Assembly: GCA_902768605.1 (NCBI GenBank)
Contig: CACXLY010000033.1
Location: 1-25,128, forward strand
Direction of reading: 5' to 3'
Source: an uncultured Bacteroidales bacterium
Lineage (GTDB): Bacteria > Bacteroidota > Bacteroidia > Bacteroidales > Bacteroidaceae
DNA: 25,128 nucleotides
Both the position numbers and the translations under genes were made by a program. This document shows, piece by piece, positions 1 to 7,885 of this stretch. Each line of letters opens with the position of its first letter. Position 1 is the stretch's first letter. The notes beneath the pieces are model-generated. The model did not search any database and had not been told where the DNA came from. It worked only from the letters and a program-made list of their open reading frames with translations.

Positions 1-190
1 CGAGACTTTTGACAAGCCTCCATGAGCTGCTATTCGTCAGAAAGACCGATGGAAAAGGGCATAAAAGGAAGAGAGAGAAATTTTCCCCGGACAGCAATAA
101 TTCTATTTCTATCCTGCAAAAAGCTCCATAGATGTGATAGGCCCTGTCCGCTGCCTTTCGTCGGAAACACCGATGAACAGGCATGCGGGA
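1..190. repeat. Truncated copy of a dispersed intergenic repeat, plus a second core copy
   Basis: Bases 1 to about 97 resemble 18009 to about 18102 in the same orientation. Both begin CGAGAC, pass through a conserved core (AAGCC...TTCGTC...GAAA...ACCGATG) and end near CCGGACA followed by CA. Bases about 137-190 carry the core again, with GAAACACCGATGAA identical to the 18.0 kb copy. The window therefore appears to start inside a copy of the MITE-like element described at 17789-18102. No coding potential is recognisable in 1-200; the short open frame there has no family signature. Confidence 0.6.
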
Positions 191-202
191 AGTGGCTTGC
201 AT

Positions 203-247
203 AAAAACAACAGCAGCTGCAATCGGATGGGATTGCAGCTGCTGTTG
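203..247 (-). terminator. Rho-independent terminator after the glutaminase-family gene
   Basis: A perfect 17-bp inverted repeat (208-224 against 231-247, 6-nt loop 225-230) is followed on the minus strand by a T-rich tract (revcomp of 203-207). It lies about 70 bases past the stop codon at 316. It is the only hairpin plus T-run I found downstream of the whole minus-strand block, so it may also end read-through from the polysaccharide locus. Confidence 0.85.
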
Positions 248-315
248 CTATAGGATACAGGCGTTATTACCTGCGGTCTGCAGAATGCTTGCGGAGTGTT
301 GAGGTCAGCGGGGGC

Positions 316-2823
316 TTATTTCATCTTGTTCATCAGCACCCGCATCCAGTAGCCGCCAATGACGCTGCGAGCCTTGAAGCCGGTCATGCGGCCTGTCTTC
401 GTGTCGTGCCAGTCGCTGATGGGCACGCGGCTCTCCGTCTCGTTGATGTACTTGTAGAGCGGGTCAACGAAGGCCTGGAAGTCCTTGTCGGTGGCTGCCA
501 TCGCTGCCGACCACATGATCCAGTCGCTCTTGGTGTAGTCCTTGCGGCAGTCGAGCGGCAGGCCGTACTTGTTCTGCTTTTTGAGGTAGTACTTCAGCTC
601 GGTCTGCATGGCGTCGCCAGGGATGATGCCCGTCTGCCAAAGCTTGTCCCAAACCATGTTGTACTTCTGGCTCCACGTGTCGGCTCCTGCGCCGTATGCC
701 AGTTCGTAGTGGTCCTTCACCTTCGTCTCCTTCTCCCAAGCGGCAGCCATCTCCTTTGCCTTGGCGTTGTACTTCTCATAGACATCGTCCATCCCCTTCA
801 TCTTGGCGAGCTCGGCATAGCCGGCGACGCCCATGATGGCCTTAATGGCGAGGTTGCAGTTGCCAGCCCAGTGGCCTGCGAAATCGTCAGTGCAAAGCTG
901 GTTGGCGGGGTGCAGGCCGTTCTCCACGAGGTAGTCGGCCCAGGTGGTAATGATGCGCCAGTACTTATCGACGTAGAGCGTGTTGCCCTCCTGCTTGCAG
1001 ATCTGTGCGGCGAGGGTAATCATGTTGCCGGCCTCCTCGAGTGGCATGTCGCCGCCATAGACCTGTCCGTTTGCCTTGGGGTACTGTCCGAGGTCGTGTG
1101 CTGCGAAGGGCTTTGTCCATCGGCCCGTGTAGCTGTATTCGAAGATGCTGGTCATCATGCCTTTCTGAAGTTCCGGGTTGTAGCACAGATAGAGAGGCGC
1201 TTCGGGATAAGTAAGGTCGACGGTATTGACGCATCCGTTGGAGTTGTTCTCCTTCGAGAAGAAGAGCACGTTGCCCTCGTCGTCGCGGAAGAGCTTGTGG
1301 GCAGCGTTGACGTGGCGGTATGAGCCGGAGAGAATCTCGGCATACTTCACGCCTCCGGCATTGAATCCGTCGTCGTAGATGGTCCTGTCCATCTGGCGGC
1401 AGCGCTGCATGATGTTGGTGTAGCCAGCTCGCATGCGGTCGAACATGTCGTAGATGCTGACGGTGCCCTCATGTGCCCAGTAGCCTTTGTAGCGCTTGTA
1501 GAAGTACTCGATGTCCCATATCTCGTCGTAACCAATCATGGCGAAGCTGCTGCTGCGCTCCGTCGTGCCGAAGTCGTGGACGTAGGCCAGTGTGGGCAGG
1601 GAGACTTGCTTCTGGCAGACAACCTTGCGCTCACCGCGCGGCAGGTTGCCGTCGGCCAGGAACTGCGTCTTGATGTCGGCATCGGAGGCGAGGCAAAGGC
1701 GTCCGTTGGTGCCTGCGAGGTAAACGTAGCCCCAATCGATGCAGATGCCGTCGCCCGTCTTGGCGAGGATGGGCTGCTGGATGGTGCCTGCCTTGAGGTA
1801 CTGTGTGCCGTTCTTGAACTCCATCGTCGAGACGGTGGGCTGCTGTATCTTGTTGACAGCCATCTGAGGCGTGGTGGAGAGGTAGAACTTCACGCTGTGG
1901 CGCTTGCCATCAGTAGCGCGCACCTGATAGGAGATGTAGTTGATGGGCGCGGACAGCAGGTCGTAGTCGTCGATGATGTGGGGAGCGGTGAAGACGACAT
2001 CGAGCTCAACGGGACCGCATGCGAAGGTGTAGTAGGTGTTGCAGGCCAGCACGTCCACGCTCTTCTGCTCAGCCGTCACAATCTTGTCGTTGCCCTTGGC
2101 AATGTTGCGGAAGATGCCGAAATCGACCAGTGCGCCGCCCGTCTTGTTGTAGCAATGCACGGCAAAGACGTTCTTGCCCTCCTTGAGCAGTCCGGCTCTC
2201 TCGCCATCCAGGCGAACCACCACGCCATCGACGTAGTCCATGATGCCCGTGGCGGCCTTCTTGCCATTGATGTAGATTTCGCAGGCATCGTCGTGCGAGA
2301 AGATGAGGTAGAGGTCGCCCTGCAGCTGGCTGGCAGAGAGGTCAACCGTGCGGCGCACCCAAATGTCGTTGTCCTCTTTCGTCCATGAGGTTCTGATGTT
2401 GTCGTAGTTATCGGAACCAAAGGCGCCCTTGCCGCTCTTCCACGAAGAGGCGTTGAAGTCGGGTTTCATCCAGTCGTCCGAAGGCTTCTGGTCGGTGTAC
2501 TGTGCCTCCCACTCGGCCTCGTTTGCCATGGGGACAACGCTCTCCATGAGCGTGCGCTGAGCGGCACCCATCCAGCGGTAGGTCGTGCCGTCCACGTAGA
2601 GCAGGCCTTCAAGGGGCTTCTCGTCGTTCGTCCAATGGCGCGTACTGCCATCGGTCAGCTTGTCGTAAGGGCTCCAAACGGAGAAGTAGGGGTCGCTGAC
2701 CACCAATGGAACACTGGGCAAACGCAGGTCCGTTTGCTTGTAAGGCTTGAAGAACTCGGCGCTCTGCGCCCAGCCCGTCAGAGAGATTGCAGCGAGGGCA
2801 ATCGATAAAACAATCTTTTTCAT
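316..2823 (-). CDS. Secreted glutaminase-family protein (DUF4965/DUF5127/DUF1793 type)
   Basis: 835 aa. I chose the ATG at 2823 because it begins a clean Sec signal peptide (MKKIVLSIALAAISLTGWAQ, cleavage likely near residue 20); an in-frame start 30 bases upstream would bury that signal. The C-terminal part has the hallmarks of the DUF4965/DUF1793 'glutaminase A' family: NQLCTDDFAG at 641-650, SDWIMWSAAM from about 766 and ISDWHDTKTGRM near the end. Residues about 103-241 look like an inserted beta-sandwich resembling a GH2-type sugar-binding domain (W.KPDFNASSW, then FSHDDACEIYINGK). Relatives are periplasmic or outer-membrane Bacteroidetes proteins; glutaminase activity is shown for few, so the substrate is uncertain. 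It follows the polysaccharide locus by about 138 bases and has its own terminator downstream. I saw no clear -7 box in its leader. Confidence 0.85.
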   Translation of the reverse strand: MKKIVLSIALAAISLTGWAQSAEFFKPYKQTDLRLPSVPLVVSDPYFSVWSPYDKLTDGSTRHWTNDEKPLEGLLYVDGTTYRWMGAAQRTLMESVVPMANEAEWEAQYTDQKPSDDWMKPDFNASSWKSGKGAFGSDNYDNIRTSWTKEDNDIWVRRTVDLSASQLQGDLYLIFSHDDACEIYINGKKAATGIMDYVDGVVVRLDGERAGLLKEGKNVFAVHCYNKTGGALVDFGIFRNIAKGNDKIVTAEQKSVDVLACNTYYTFACGPVELDVVFTAPHIIDDYDLLSAPINYISYQVRATDGKRHSVKFYLSTTPQMAVNKIQQPTVSTMEFKNGTQYLKAGTIQQPILAKTGDGICIDWGYVYLAGTNGRLCLASDADIKTQFLADGNLPRGERKVVCQKQVSLPTLAYVHDFGTTERSSSFAMIGYDEIWDIEYFYKRYKGYWAHEGTVSIYDMFDRMRAGYTNIMQRCRQMDRTIYDDGFNAGGVKYAEILSGSYRHVNAAHKLFRDDEGNVLFFSKENNSNGCVNTVDLTYPEAPLYLCYNPELQKGMMTSIFEYSYTGRWTKPFAAHDLGQYPKANGQVYGGDMPLEEAGNMITLAAQICKQEGNTLYVDKYWRIITTWADYLVENGLHPANQLCTDDFAGHWAGNCNLAIKAIMGVAGYAELAKMKGMDDVYEKYNAKAKEMAAAWEKETKVKDHYELAYGAGADTWSQKYNMVWDKLWQTGIIPGDAMQTELKYYLKKQNKYGLPLDCRKDYTKSDWIMWSAAMAATDKDFQAFVDPLYKYINETESRVPISDWHDTKTGRMTGFKARSVIGGYWMRVLMNKMK

Positions 2824-2844
2824 CTTGTCATTAAAGCATTTACC

Positions 2845-2900
2845 ATTTGACAATTTACGATTTACAATTTATTTACTATTTAGTAATTTAACTATTTACA
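2845..2900. repeat. AT-rich dispersed repeat, copy 1
   Basis: A 56-base tract built of TTTACRATTT-like words lies in the leader of the glutaminase-family gene. It aligns without gaps to 24604-24659 with three mismatches by eye (53/56), in the same orientation. A shorter third copy is at 24870-24898. Confidence 0.8.
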
Positions 2901-2903
2901 TCT

Positions 2904-2952
2904 CCCCTCCTTTGGAGGGGTTGGGGGAGGCTATTCCTTTGGAGGGGTTGGG
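2904..2952. repeat. Two direct copies of an 18-bp G-rich repeat with a hairpin
   Basis: TCCTTTGGAGGGGTTGGG occurs at 2908-2925 and again at 2935-2952. The first copy forms a perfect hairpin with upstream bases: CCCCTCC 2904-2910, loop TTT, GGAGGGG 2914-2920. It sits just past the stop codon of the wcaJ-like gene. No T-run follows on the minus strand, so it is not a classical terminator, but it could act as an mRNA 3' end stabiliser or processing site. Confidence 0.7.
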
Positions 2953-2961
2953 CGCGGCTGT

Positions 2962-4362
2962 TTAATAAGCATTCTCTTCTCCATGTATGGCATTGAAGAC
3001 CGTCTTCCAGATGATGAAGAGGTCGAGGGCGAAGGTCCAGTGCTCGATGTACCAGATGTCTCGCTTGACGCGGCCTTCCATCTGCCACAGCTCCGACGTC
3101 TCTCCCCTGAAGCCTGTCACTTGGGCATAACCCGTGATGCCGGGCTTTGCGAAGTGGCGAATCATGTAGCTCCCAATGAGTTTGCTGTACTGCTCTGTGT
3201 GCTTTAGCATGTGCGGACGCGGGCCGACGATGCTCATGTTGCCCAGCCATACATTGATGAACTGCGGCAGTTCGTCGACACTGGTGCGACGCATGAACTC
3301 CCCGATGCGCGTCTTGCGCGGGTCGTCCTTTGTGGCCTGCACCTTGTCGCTGTCCACATTGACGCGCATCGAGCGGAACTTGTAGCAGTAGAATTCCTCG
3401 CCATTGATGCCTGAACGTTTCTGCTTGAAGAACACGGGGCCTGGCGAACTCAGCTTGATGAGCGTACCGAAGATGATGTATACGAACGGGAAGATGGTCA
3501 GCAGGAAGATGCTGGAGGCAAGGAAGTCGAAGGCGCGCTTGATGATGCGGTTGCCCAGCAAAGAGAGCGGCTCGTTGTGCAGGCTGAAGACGGGCGTGCC
3601 GTCCATGAGGTTGAACGCCATTGTATGCCGCTGATAGTTGAAGGCATCGGGAATGTGATTATAGCGTACGATTTTGTGTGCGCATGCTTGCATCACTTTA
3701 TTTATCAAGTCATTTTGCGACGATGGCAGAAGGCAGAAGACTTGGTGCAGTTGGTGTTCCCCGATATATGAAAGGGCATCTTCGGGCTTTCCAAGATAGT
3801 TTTTGTTTGTCACCAAAGTGCGTGGCTTGTCGGCGAAGTAGCCCATGATGTTGAATCCCGTAGATGGGTCAGACTCCATCTTCTTGTAGAGTTCACTGGC
3901 CACATTGATGTTGCCGATGAAGATGACGTTCATCGTGTTGCGGCCTCGCTTGCGATAATACCTGATGCATTTCCTCAATATCCATCGATAAAGGCACAAG
4001 AACAAGATGATGAACCCGTAGAAGGGCAGCATGAAGTCCCACGTCATCAAAGGCCAGCGGAACACCCACATCACCATAAGGCTGAGCACGATGAAGAGCG
4101 TTGTGCTGAACATGAAGCTTCGCAGCAATTGGTCGCCTCGCACAAAGCGGTCGTAGATATGATGGCGGCTTTGCATGTCGCAAAGAACATACACCAACGT
4201 CATGAGCAGCATCAGGCGCTTGTAGTGCGGCGTGGTGATGTTGCCCATAATGATAATATACACATACGACATGGCCAGCAGAGCCGCATTCAGTGCCAGC
4301 AACTCGCCTGCCAATATCATCCAACGTATGCTGCTGTCGGAAGTCTTGTTTTCTCTAACCAT
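2962..4362 (-). CDS. Polyprenyl-phosphate hexose-1-phosphate transferase (WcaJ-type)
   Basis: 466 aa. This membrane enzyme starts polysaccharide repeat-unit assembly by moving a sugar-1-phosphate from a UDP-sugar to undecaprenyl phosphate. The N-terminal half has hydrophobic segments (about 13-40, 48-62, 83-100, 108-126) and a CoA-binding-like Rossmann domain from about residue 144 (MNVIFIGNINVAS). The C-terminal catalytic domain begins near KRAFDF (275) with a further hydrophobic segment, SPGPVFFKQKR (306-316), KFRSMR, the catalytic Asp-Glu pair in TSVDELPQF (D363, E364) and GPRPH (380-384). Length fits the full-size WcaJ family. It is the last gene of the locus in transcription order. The exact sugar (Glc, Gal or other) cannot be read from sequence. 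The upstream gap carries an 8-bp repeat array. Confidence 0.93.
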   Translation of the reverse strand: MVRENKTSDSSIRWMILAGELLALNAALLAMSYVYIIIMGNITTPHYKRLMLLMTLVYVLCDMQSRHHIYDRFVRGDQLLRSFMFSTTLFIVLSLMVMWVFRWPLMTWDFMLPFYGFIILFLCLYRWILRKCIRYYRKRGRNTMNVIFIGNINVASELYKKMESDPSTGFNIMGYFADKPRTLVTNKNYLGKPEDALSYIGEHQLHQVFCLLPSSQNDLINKVMQACAHKIVRYNHIPDAFNYQRHTMAFNLMDGTPVFSLHNEPLSLLGNRIIKRAFDFLASSIFLLTIFPFVYIIFGTLIKLSSPGPVFFKQKRSGINGEEFYCYKFRSMRVNVDSDKVQATKDDPRKTRIGEFMRRTSVDELPQFINVWLGNMSIVGPRPHMLKHTEQYSKLIGSYMIRHFAKPGITGYAQVTGFRGETSELWQMEGRVKRDIWYIEHWTFALDLFIIWKTVFNAIHGEENAY

Positions 4363-4398
4363 CTTTCTTATTTACCATTTGATGATTTACAATTAACC

Positions 4399-4469
4399 TT
4401 TTCCCCTTTTCCCCTTTTCCCCTTTTTACCTTTTCACCTTTCACCTTTTTACCTTTTCACCTTTTCACC
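4399..4469. repeat. 8-bp tandem array (TTTTCCCC / TTTTCACC / TTTTTACC)
   Basis: Nine consecutive units, all of 8 bases except one of 7, run from 4399 to 4469: three TTTTCCCC units, then a mixture of TTTTTACC and TTTTCACC. The array almost fills the gap between the nucleotidyltransferase stop (4472) and the wcaJ start (4362). On the transcribed strand it reads as a purine-rich AAAAGGTG-like leader. It is capped by the perfect palindrome ACCTTTTAAAGGT (4467-4479), which includes the upstream gene's stop codon. Confidence 0.85.
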
Positions 4470-4471
4470 TT

Positions 4472-5551
4472 TTAAAGGTATCCGTTGAAGAGTCTCCAGA
4501 TGTATTGTGATATTCGATAATAAGGATGCCAGAAGACCTCTCGCGGGTACTGCCCGATGAGGCGCCAGCTCCAGCGAGTGCCCCAAGTCAGTCGTTCCCA
4601 TCGGCTCATCTCTGTCCAATTGCCAACACGACTGTCGGCTTGACCGAAGTTGCCGGCACGCATCACTTCGCTGAGCAGAAAACGTCCGCGCCGTTCATCG
4701 GGTTCGGCAAGCATCTGCTCCTTTGGCATATAGAATACATCTCCAAGCACCCACATCAAGGCTTTGCAGAAATCCATCAGCCCAAGGTCTTGAATGACAG
4801 GCAGCACCTTCTTCCTCAGCTCTTTGCCTTCAGTGGTGGCAAGGATGCCAGTCAGATAATAGTAGTCCATCAACTGCCTGAGCCCGATGCCTTCGTAGAA
4901 GAGGTGACGATAGATGTGGCTCAGTTGGAACACGAGGTTCATCTCGTCGTTTGGAATGTTGACGATGCCCTCGTCGGGCAGCTCTACTTGCTTCGGCTTC
5001 TTGAGTTGTTCCCTGTAGTATCGCTGCATCTTGCGGTCCTTGAATGGGTCGTAGAGGAAGCTTGGCAAGAAGTGGACTTCGATGGTCGTATCCTTGCGGA
5101 CAGGAAACTCCATCTCAATGCGTGTTACCTCCAATTTGGGGAAGTGACTGCGGATATAGTTTGCAATCTTTCTGCGGTCACCATCAAGCCAAATGTCAAT
5201 GTCGCCAGGGACACGCAACATCGGGTCGGGATAGAGTAGGGCATTGCCCTGTCCCTTGAGGATGACGTTTCTATAGCCCAGCTTATCCCAACGCTCGCTC
5301 ACCCAGACGGTATCGTGGTTGAGGCGTTTGTTGTCGCAGATAATCTTCTGCACCGAGGCATGCCAGTCAATGAGCAACTGACGCGGTGGCTTTTGGTCGA
5401 TAGGAAGTCGGCACAAACCGTCATAGAGCACGCCCAACAGCGTTTGCTGCTTTGCCTCCTTAAACAGCTCATGCCATTCCTCGCCGGAAAGTGTATGGCT
5501 GAATGTGTCCTGCCTGCCAAGAGCTATGCGTATGAACTCAAAGAAGAGCAT
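4472..5551 (-). CDS. Nucleotidyltransferase-fold protein (NTP_transf_5 type)
   Basis: 359 aa. It matches the 'uncharacterised nucleotidyltransferase' family (PF14907 type). The key motif is VILKGQGNALLYPDP (96-110) followed by RVPGDIDIWLDG, giving a metal-binding Asp pair at about D117 and D119. The C-terminal half is helical with an aromatic-rich end. Such proteins recur in Bacteroidetes polysaccharide loci and in some peptide-modification loci, but a reaction has not been generally established. Here it sits between the WbuC cupin (4-base gap) and the initiating transferase, so a role in modifying or regulating polysaccharide synthesis is inferred only from position. Confidence 0.75.
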   Translation of the reverse strand: MLFFEFIRIALGRQDTFSHTLSGEEWHELFKEAKQQTLLGVLYDGLCRLPIDQKPPRQLLIDWHASVQKIICDNKRLNHDTVWVSERWDKLGYRNVILKGQGNALLYPDPMLRVPGDIDIWLDGDRRKIANYIRSHFPKLEVTRIEMEFPVRKDTTIEVHFLPSFLYDPFKDRKMQRYYREQLKKPKQVELPDEGIVNIPNDEMNLVFQLSHIYRHLFYEGIGLRQLMDYYYLTGILATTEGKELRKKVLPVIQDLGLMDFCKALMWVLGDVFYMPKEQMLAEPDERRGRFLLSEVMRAGNFGQADSRVGNWTEMSRWERLTWGTRWSWRLIGQYPREVFWHPYYRISQYIWRLFNGYL

Positions 5552-5555
5552 GCAA

Positions 5556-5951
5556 TTAGATAGTCAGAATGTCTTCCTCCCGTCTGGGTTCAAACGCTCC
5601 GTCCTTCGCTTCGAAGAGAATCGTGCCAGGCTCCAGGCACTCCAGATTGTGCCATACACCTTTAGGAATGTTCATTGCACAAGGTTCTGTTCCTGCTTTC
5701 AGCACGATGCTTTCCGTCAAATCGCCCTTGTTGTCATAGAACATTTCCTTGATGCTGCCGCGAAGCAAGACAATCGTCTCGCTGGTTGTGGTGTGACGAT
5801 GGATAGGCAACTCCGTGCCTGGTTCCAACGCGTTGAGCATTCGCTGGCTTTGGTCAGCAAGAGAAGTTCTGAGGTCATAATTCATGCGAAGCCGTTCGCT
5901 GGCTTTAGCTTTTGCGCTGAGCGCATCAAGTATTTCTGTAGTAAGTACCAT
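5556..5951 (-). CDS. wbuC: WbuC-type cupin metalloprotein
   Basis: 131 aa. Small single-domain cupin resembling WbuC, found in many O-antigen and capsule loci. Metal ligands are visible as H51, H53 (PIHRHTTTSE), E58 and the later H101 (PKGVWHNLE). The length fits the family. The function of WbuC is not established; a sugar-nucleotide isomerase or a binding role has been considered. It lies between the WecG-type transferase and the nucleotidyltransferase, with only 4 bases to the latter, so it is probably co-translated with it. Confidence 0.8.
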   Translation of the reverse strand: MVLTTEILDALSAKAKASERLRMNYDLRTSLADQSQRMLNALEPGTELPIHRHTTTSETIVLLRGSIKEMFYDNKGDLTESIVLKAGTEPCAMNIPKGVWHNLECLEPGTILFEAKDGAFEPRREEDILTI

Positions 5952-5970
5952 ATTAATTAGCGATTTACTA

Positions 5971-6027
5971 TTAATCCTTATTTTTTAATCCTTAATTTTT
6001 AATTTTTAATCTTTAATCTTTAATCCC
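5971..6027. repeat. AT-rich 6-7-bp tandem array (TTAATTT / TTTAATC)
   Basis: A run of TTAATCC, TTAATTT and CTTTAATC words fills the gap between the wecG-like stop (6020) and the wbuC start (5951), extending a few bases over the wecG stop codon. It resembles in style, not in sequence, the array at 4399-4469. No promoter motif is convincing. Confidence 0.7.
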
Positions 6028-6766
6028 TATATTCATTATATATATAATGTAGGAACTTCGCATTACCGATGATATAGCGTCGCCACATGCGTTTGGGTTC
6101 CATAATCAGGCGATATAGCCACTCCAGCGAGTGCTGTTGCCACCCAATCGGAGCGCGTTTAATAGTGCCTGCATAGAAGTCGAACACAGCCCCGATGGTT
6201 CCGCAATGGCAATGGATGTTGAGTTCATTCCAATGCCAGTATGCCCACTTCTCCTGCTTGGGTGCCGTCATGCCAATCCATAGCAGGTCAGGGGTTGCAT
6301 CATTGATTGCCTTTATCATTGCCCGATTGTCCTCGTCCGAGAACTCCGGCTTGTAAGGTGGAGAATAAGTTATCACCTCCAAATGAGGGTAGTCGATAGC
6401 AGCCCGCTGGCGAATCATGGACAACACCTTTTCGCTCGAACCGAAGAACATAACACGGAGTTTCCTTCCCTCTTCCCTCTTCCCTCTTTCCTCAAGTCTT
6501 TGCATCTCAAAGACGAACAAGTCCCATCCGGCAATGCGCTCTTTGGGCTTGCTCTTTGCCTTCAGCCATCGGCAGGCCTTGACAATGCTTGCACCGTCGG
6601 GAATCAGATAGTCCCCACAAGCAAGTGCCTCAGCAAAAGCCTCATCCTCTTGTGCCGTATTATAAGAGTGGGCATTGATGGTATTAATGAGCGTCTTGCC
6701 CTCAGGAATCAGACCAAGTTCTGCCTGCGAGCAAACGATATTGAGAGTCTTAAGTAGGAGTGGCAT
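6020..6766 (-). CDS. WecG/TagA/CpsF family glycosyltransferase
   Basis: 248 aa from the ATG at 6766. An in-frame TTG at 6772 is possible, but the ATG overlaps the upstream TAA by one base (TAATG), favouring coupled translation. Family signatures: TINAHSYN, YLIPDGASIV, RIAGWDLF, DLLWIGMTAPKQEKW, and the C-terminal IGAVFDFYAGTIKRAP followed by WLYRL. Members (GT26) transfer ManNAcA or ManNAc onto a lipid-linked GlcNAc, on the inner face of the membrane. Together with the WecC-like enzyme at 15238 this suggests a ManNAcA-type residue, although acceptor and donor are inferred. Oddity: residues about 92-101 (EERGKREEGR) are encoded by a 7-bp repeat in a loop that is usually shorter. Confidence 0.88.
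   Translation of the reverse strand: MPLLLKTLNIVCSQAELGLIPEGKTLINTINAHSYNTAQEDEAFAEALACGDYLIPDGASIVKACRWLKAKSKPKERIAGWDLFVFEMQRLEERGKREEGRKLRVMFFGSSEKVLSMIRQRAAIDYPHLEVITYSPPYKPEFSDEDNRAMIKAINDATPDLLWIGMTAPKQEKWAYWHWNELNIHCHCGTIGAVFDFYAGTIKRAPIGWQQHSLEWLYRLIMEPKRMWRRYIIGNAKFLHYIYNEYRD
6466..6493. repeat. Heptanucleotide repeat (TTCCCTC) inside the wecG-like gene
   Basis: Three exact TTCCCTC copies (6466-6472, 6473-6479, 6480-6486) and a degenerate fourth (6487-6493) lie in coding sequence. The unit is not a multiple of three, so gain or loss of one copy would shift the frame about 90 codons after the start. Confidence 0.8.
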
Positions 6767-7836
6767 TAGCAATTATTATAGATGTTATTGAGGTTGTCAA
6801 TATATGTTTGAGGATTGAAGTGCTCGTAAATGTAGTCGCGTGATGATTTGCTCATTTGTTCTAACTTGTCTCTATGAGCATGCAGGTAAGATATTGCATC
6901 GACAATTGTCTCCGAGTCTTTGATTTTGACGAACATCCCGTTTTGCCGGTCTGCGACAACAGATGGAATACTGCCAACTGGCGTTATGACAGGAACAGCA
7001 CCATAGCTCATGCATTCAAGAAGTGACATGGGAAGTCCTTCAAAGAATGTTGGCATAACGAACAGGTCTAAACTTTTCAGGAAATTGCTTTTGTCTTCTC
7101 CGCTGACCAGTCCGTAGTACTCAAACTGCTTATCAAGCATCTTGCTGAACTTAGGCAGGAACTGTCCCTCAATCTCTTCTGCTCCTGCCAGTTTCAGATG
7201 GAACGGGATATTGCGTTCTTTCAGAAGGACACATGCTTTAAGAAGATAGTCCATTCCTTTTGTTTGGGCAATGCGGCCGAGATAGCCAAGCGTGAGAGGA
7301 GAGGTTTTGTTGCCTTTGCGTTCAAACAGCTTTGCATCCTTTAAGTCAATGCAGTTGGGTAATGAAACGACATGCTTGGCTTGAAATTTGTTTCGAAGAG
7401 TATCCGCTTCCTTTTCGCTTAACGTAATAAAAGGGACTTGCCATGAGAAGACATGTTTCAATATCTGCCGGAAAGGGAATGGAATGCTATCGGATGTTAG
7501 GAAAATGCCTCCGTGAATGTGAATTATCAACTTGTTTCCATTCTGTAGTGCTTCATGCATGAATGGCGTGTCACGTATCACGCTTGGTTTTTCCAGAGGG
7601 AAGTTGTAATGCACAATTGCATCGGGGTATTTGCGGAGCAGACGCTTCCAATCTTTGAATCCGCGGAGAATGGAGCCTATCCTATAGATGCCTCCCTTTT
7701 CATCGTCTCTTCGTCCTAATTCAAAATGTATGTAGTCTTGGCGTGGATTGTTCTCTATGATAAACTTCGTCACAGAGGACACTCCGCTGACATTCTTCGT
7801 AGGATCGAGTGAAGGGGAGACGATGATAACACGCAT
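6766..7836 (-). CDS. Glycosyltransferase family 4 protein
   Basis: 356 aa, GT-B fold. The N-terminal domain begins MRVIIVSPSLDP with a glycine/serine-rich acceptor loop (VSGVSSVTKF). The C-terminal donor domain shows LGYLGRIAQTKG (about 183-194) and the EX7E pair E266 and E274 within FFEGLPMSLLECMSYGAVPVI. This is a retaining transferase of the cytoplasmic membrane face that adds one sugar to the lipid-linked repeat unit; donor and acceptor cannot be told from sequence. Its stop codon shares one base with the start of the WecG-type gene, so the two are probably translated together. A 49-base gap separates it from the SDR gene upstream. Confidence 0.88.
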   Translation of the reverse strand: MRVIIVSPSLDPTKNVSGVSSVTKFIIENNPRQDYIHFELGRRDDEKGGIYRIGSILRGFKDWKRLLRKYPDAIVHYNFPLEKPSVIRDTPFMHEALQNGNKLIIHIHGGIFLTSDSIPFPFRQILKHVFSWQVPFITLSEKEADTLRNKFQAKHVVSLPNCIDLKDAKLFERKGNKTSPLTLGYLGRIAQTKGMDYLLKACVLLKERNIPFHLKLAGAEEIEGQFLPKFSKMLDKQFEYYGLVSGEDKSNFLKSLDLFVMPTFFEGLPMSLLECMSYGAVPVITPVGSIPSVVADRQNGMFVKIKDSETIVDAISYLHAHRDKLEQMSKSSRDYIYEHFNPQTYIDNLNNIYNNC

Positions 7837-7885
7837 AGGGAAGATGGATTATCGCCAGTCACTTAGGATAAAATCTACGGAAAGA

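Noticed and set aside
22..204. Small plus-strand open frame at the left edge
   Set aside because: It lies in the dispersed repeat and shows no conserved domain or start signal.
289..1323. Long open frame on the plus strand (344 codons)
   Set aside because: Fully antisense to the glutaminase-family gene; the product is a Val/Leu-rich sequence without family motifs, an effect of the GC-rich codons of the real gene.
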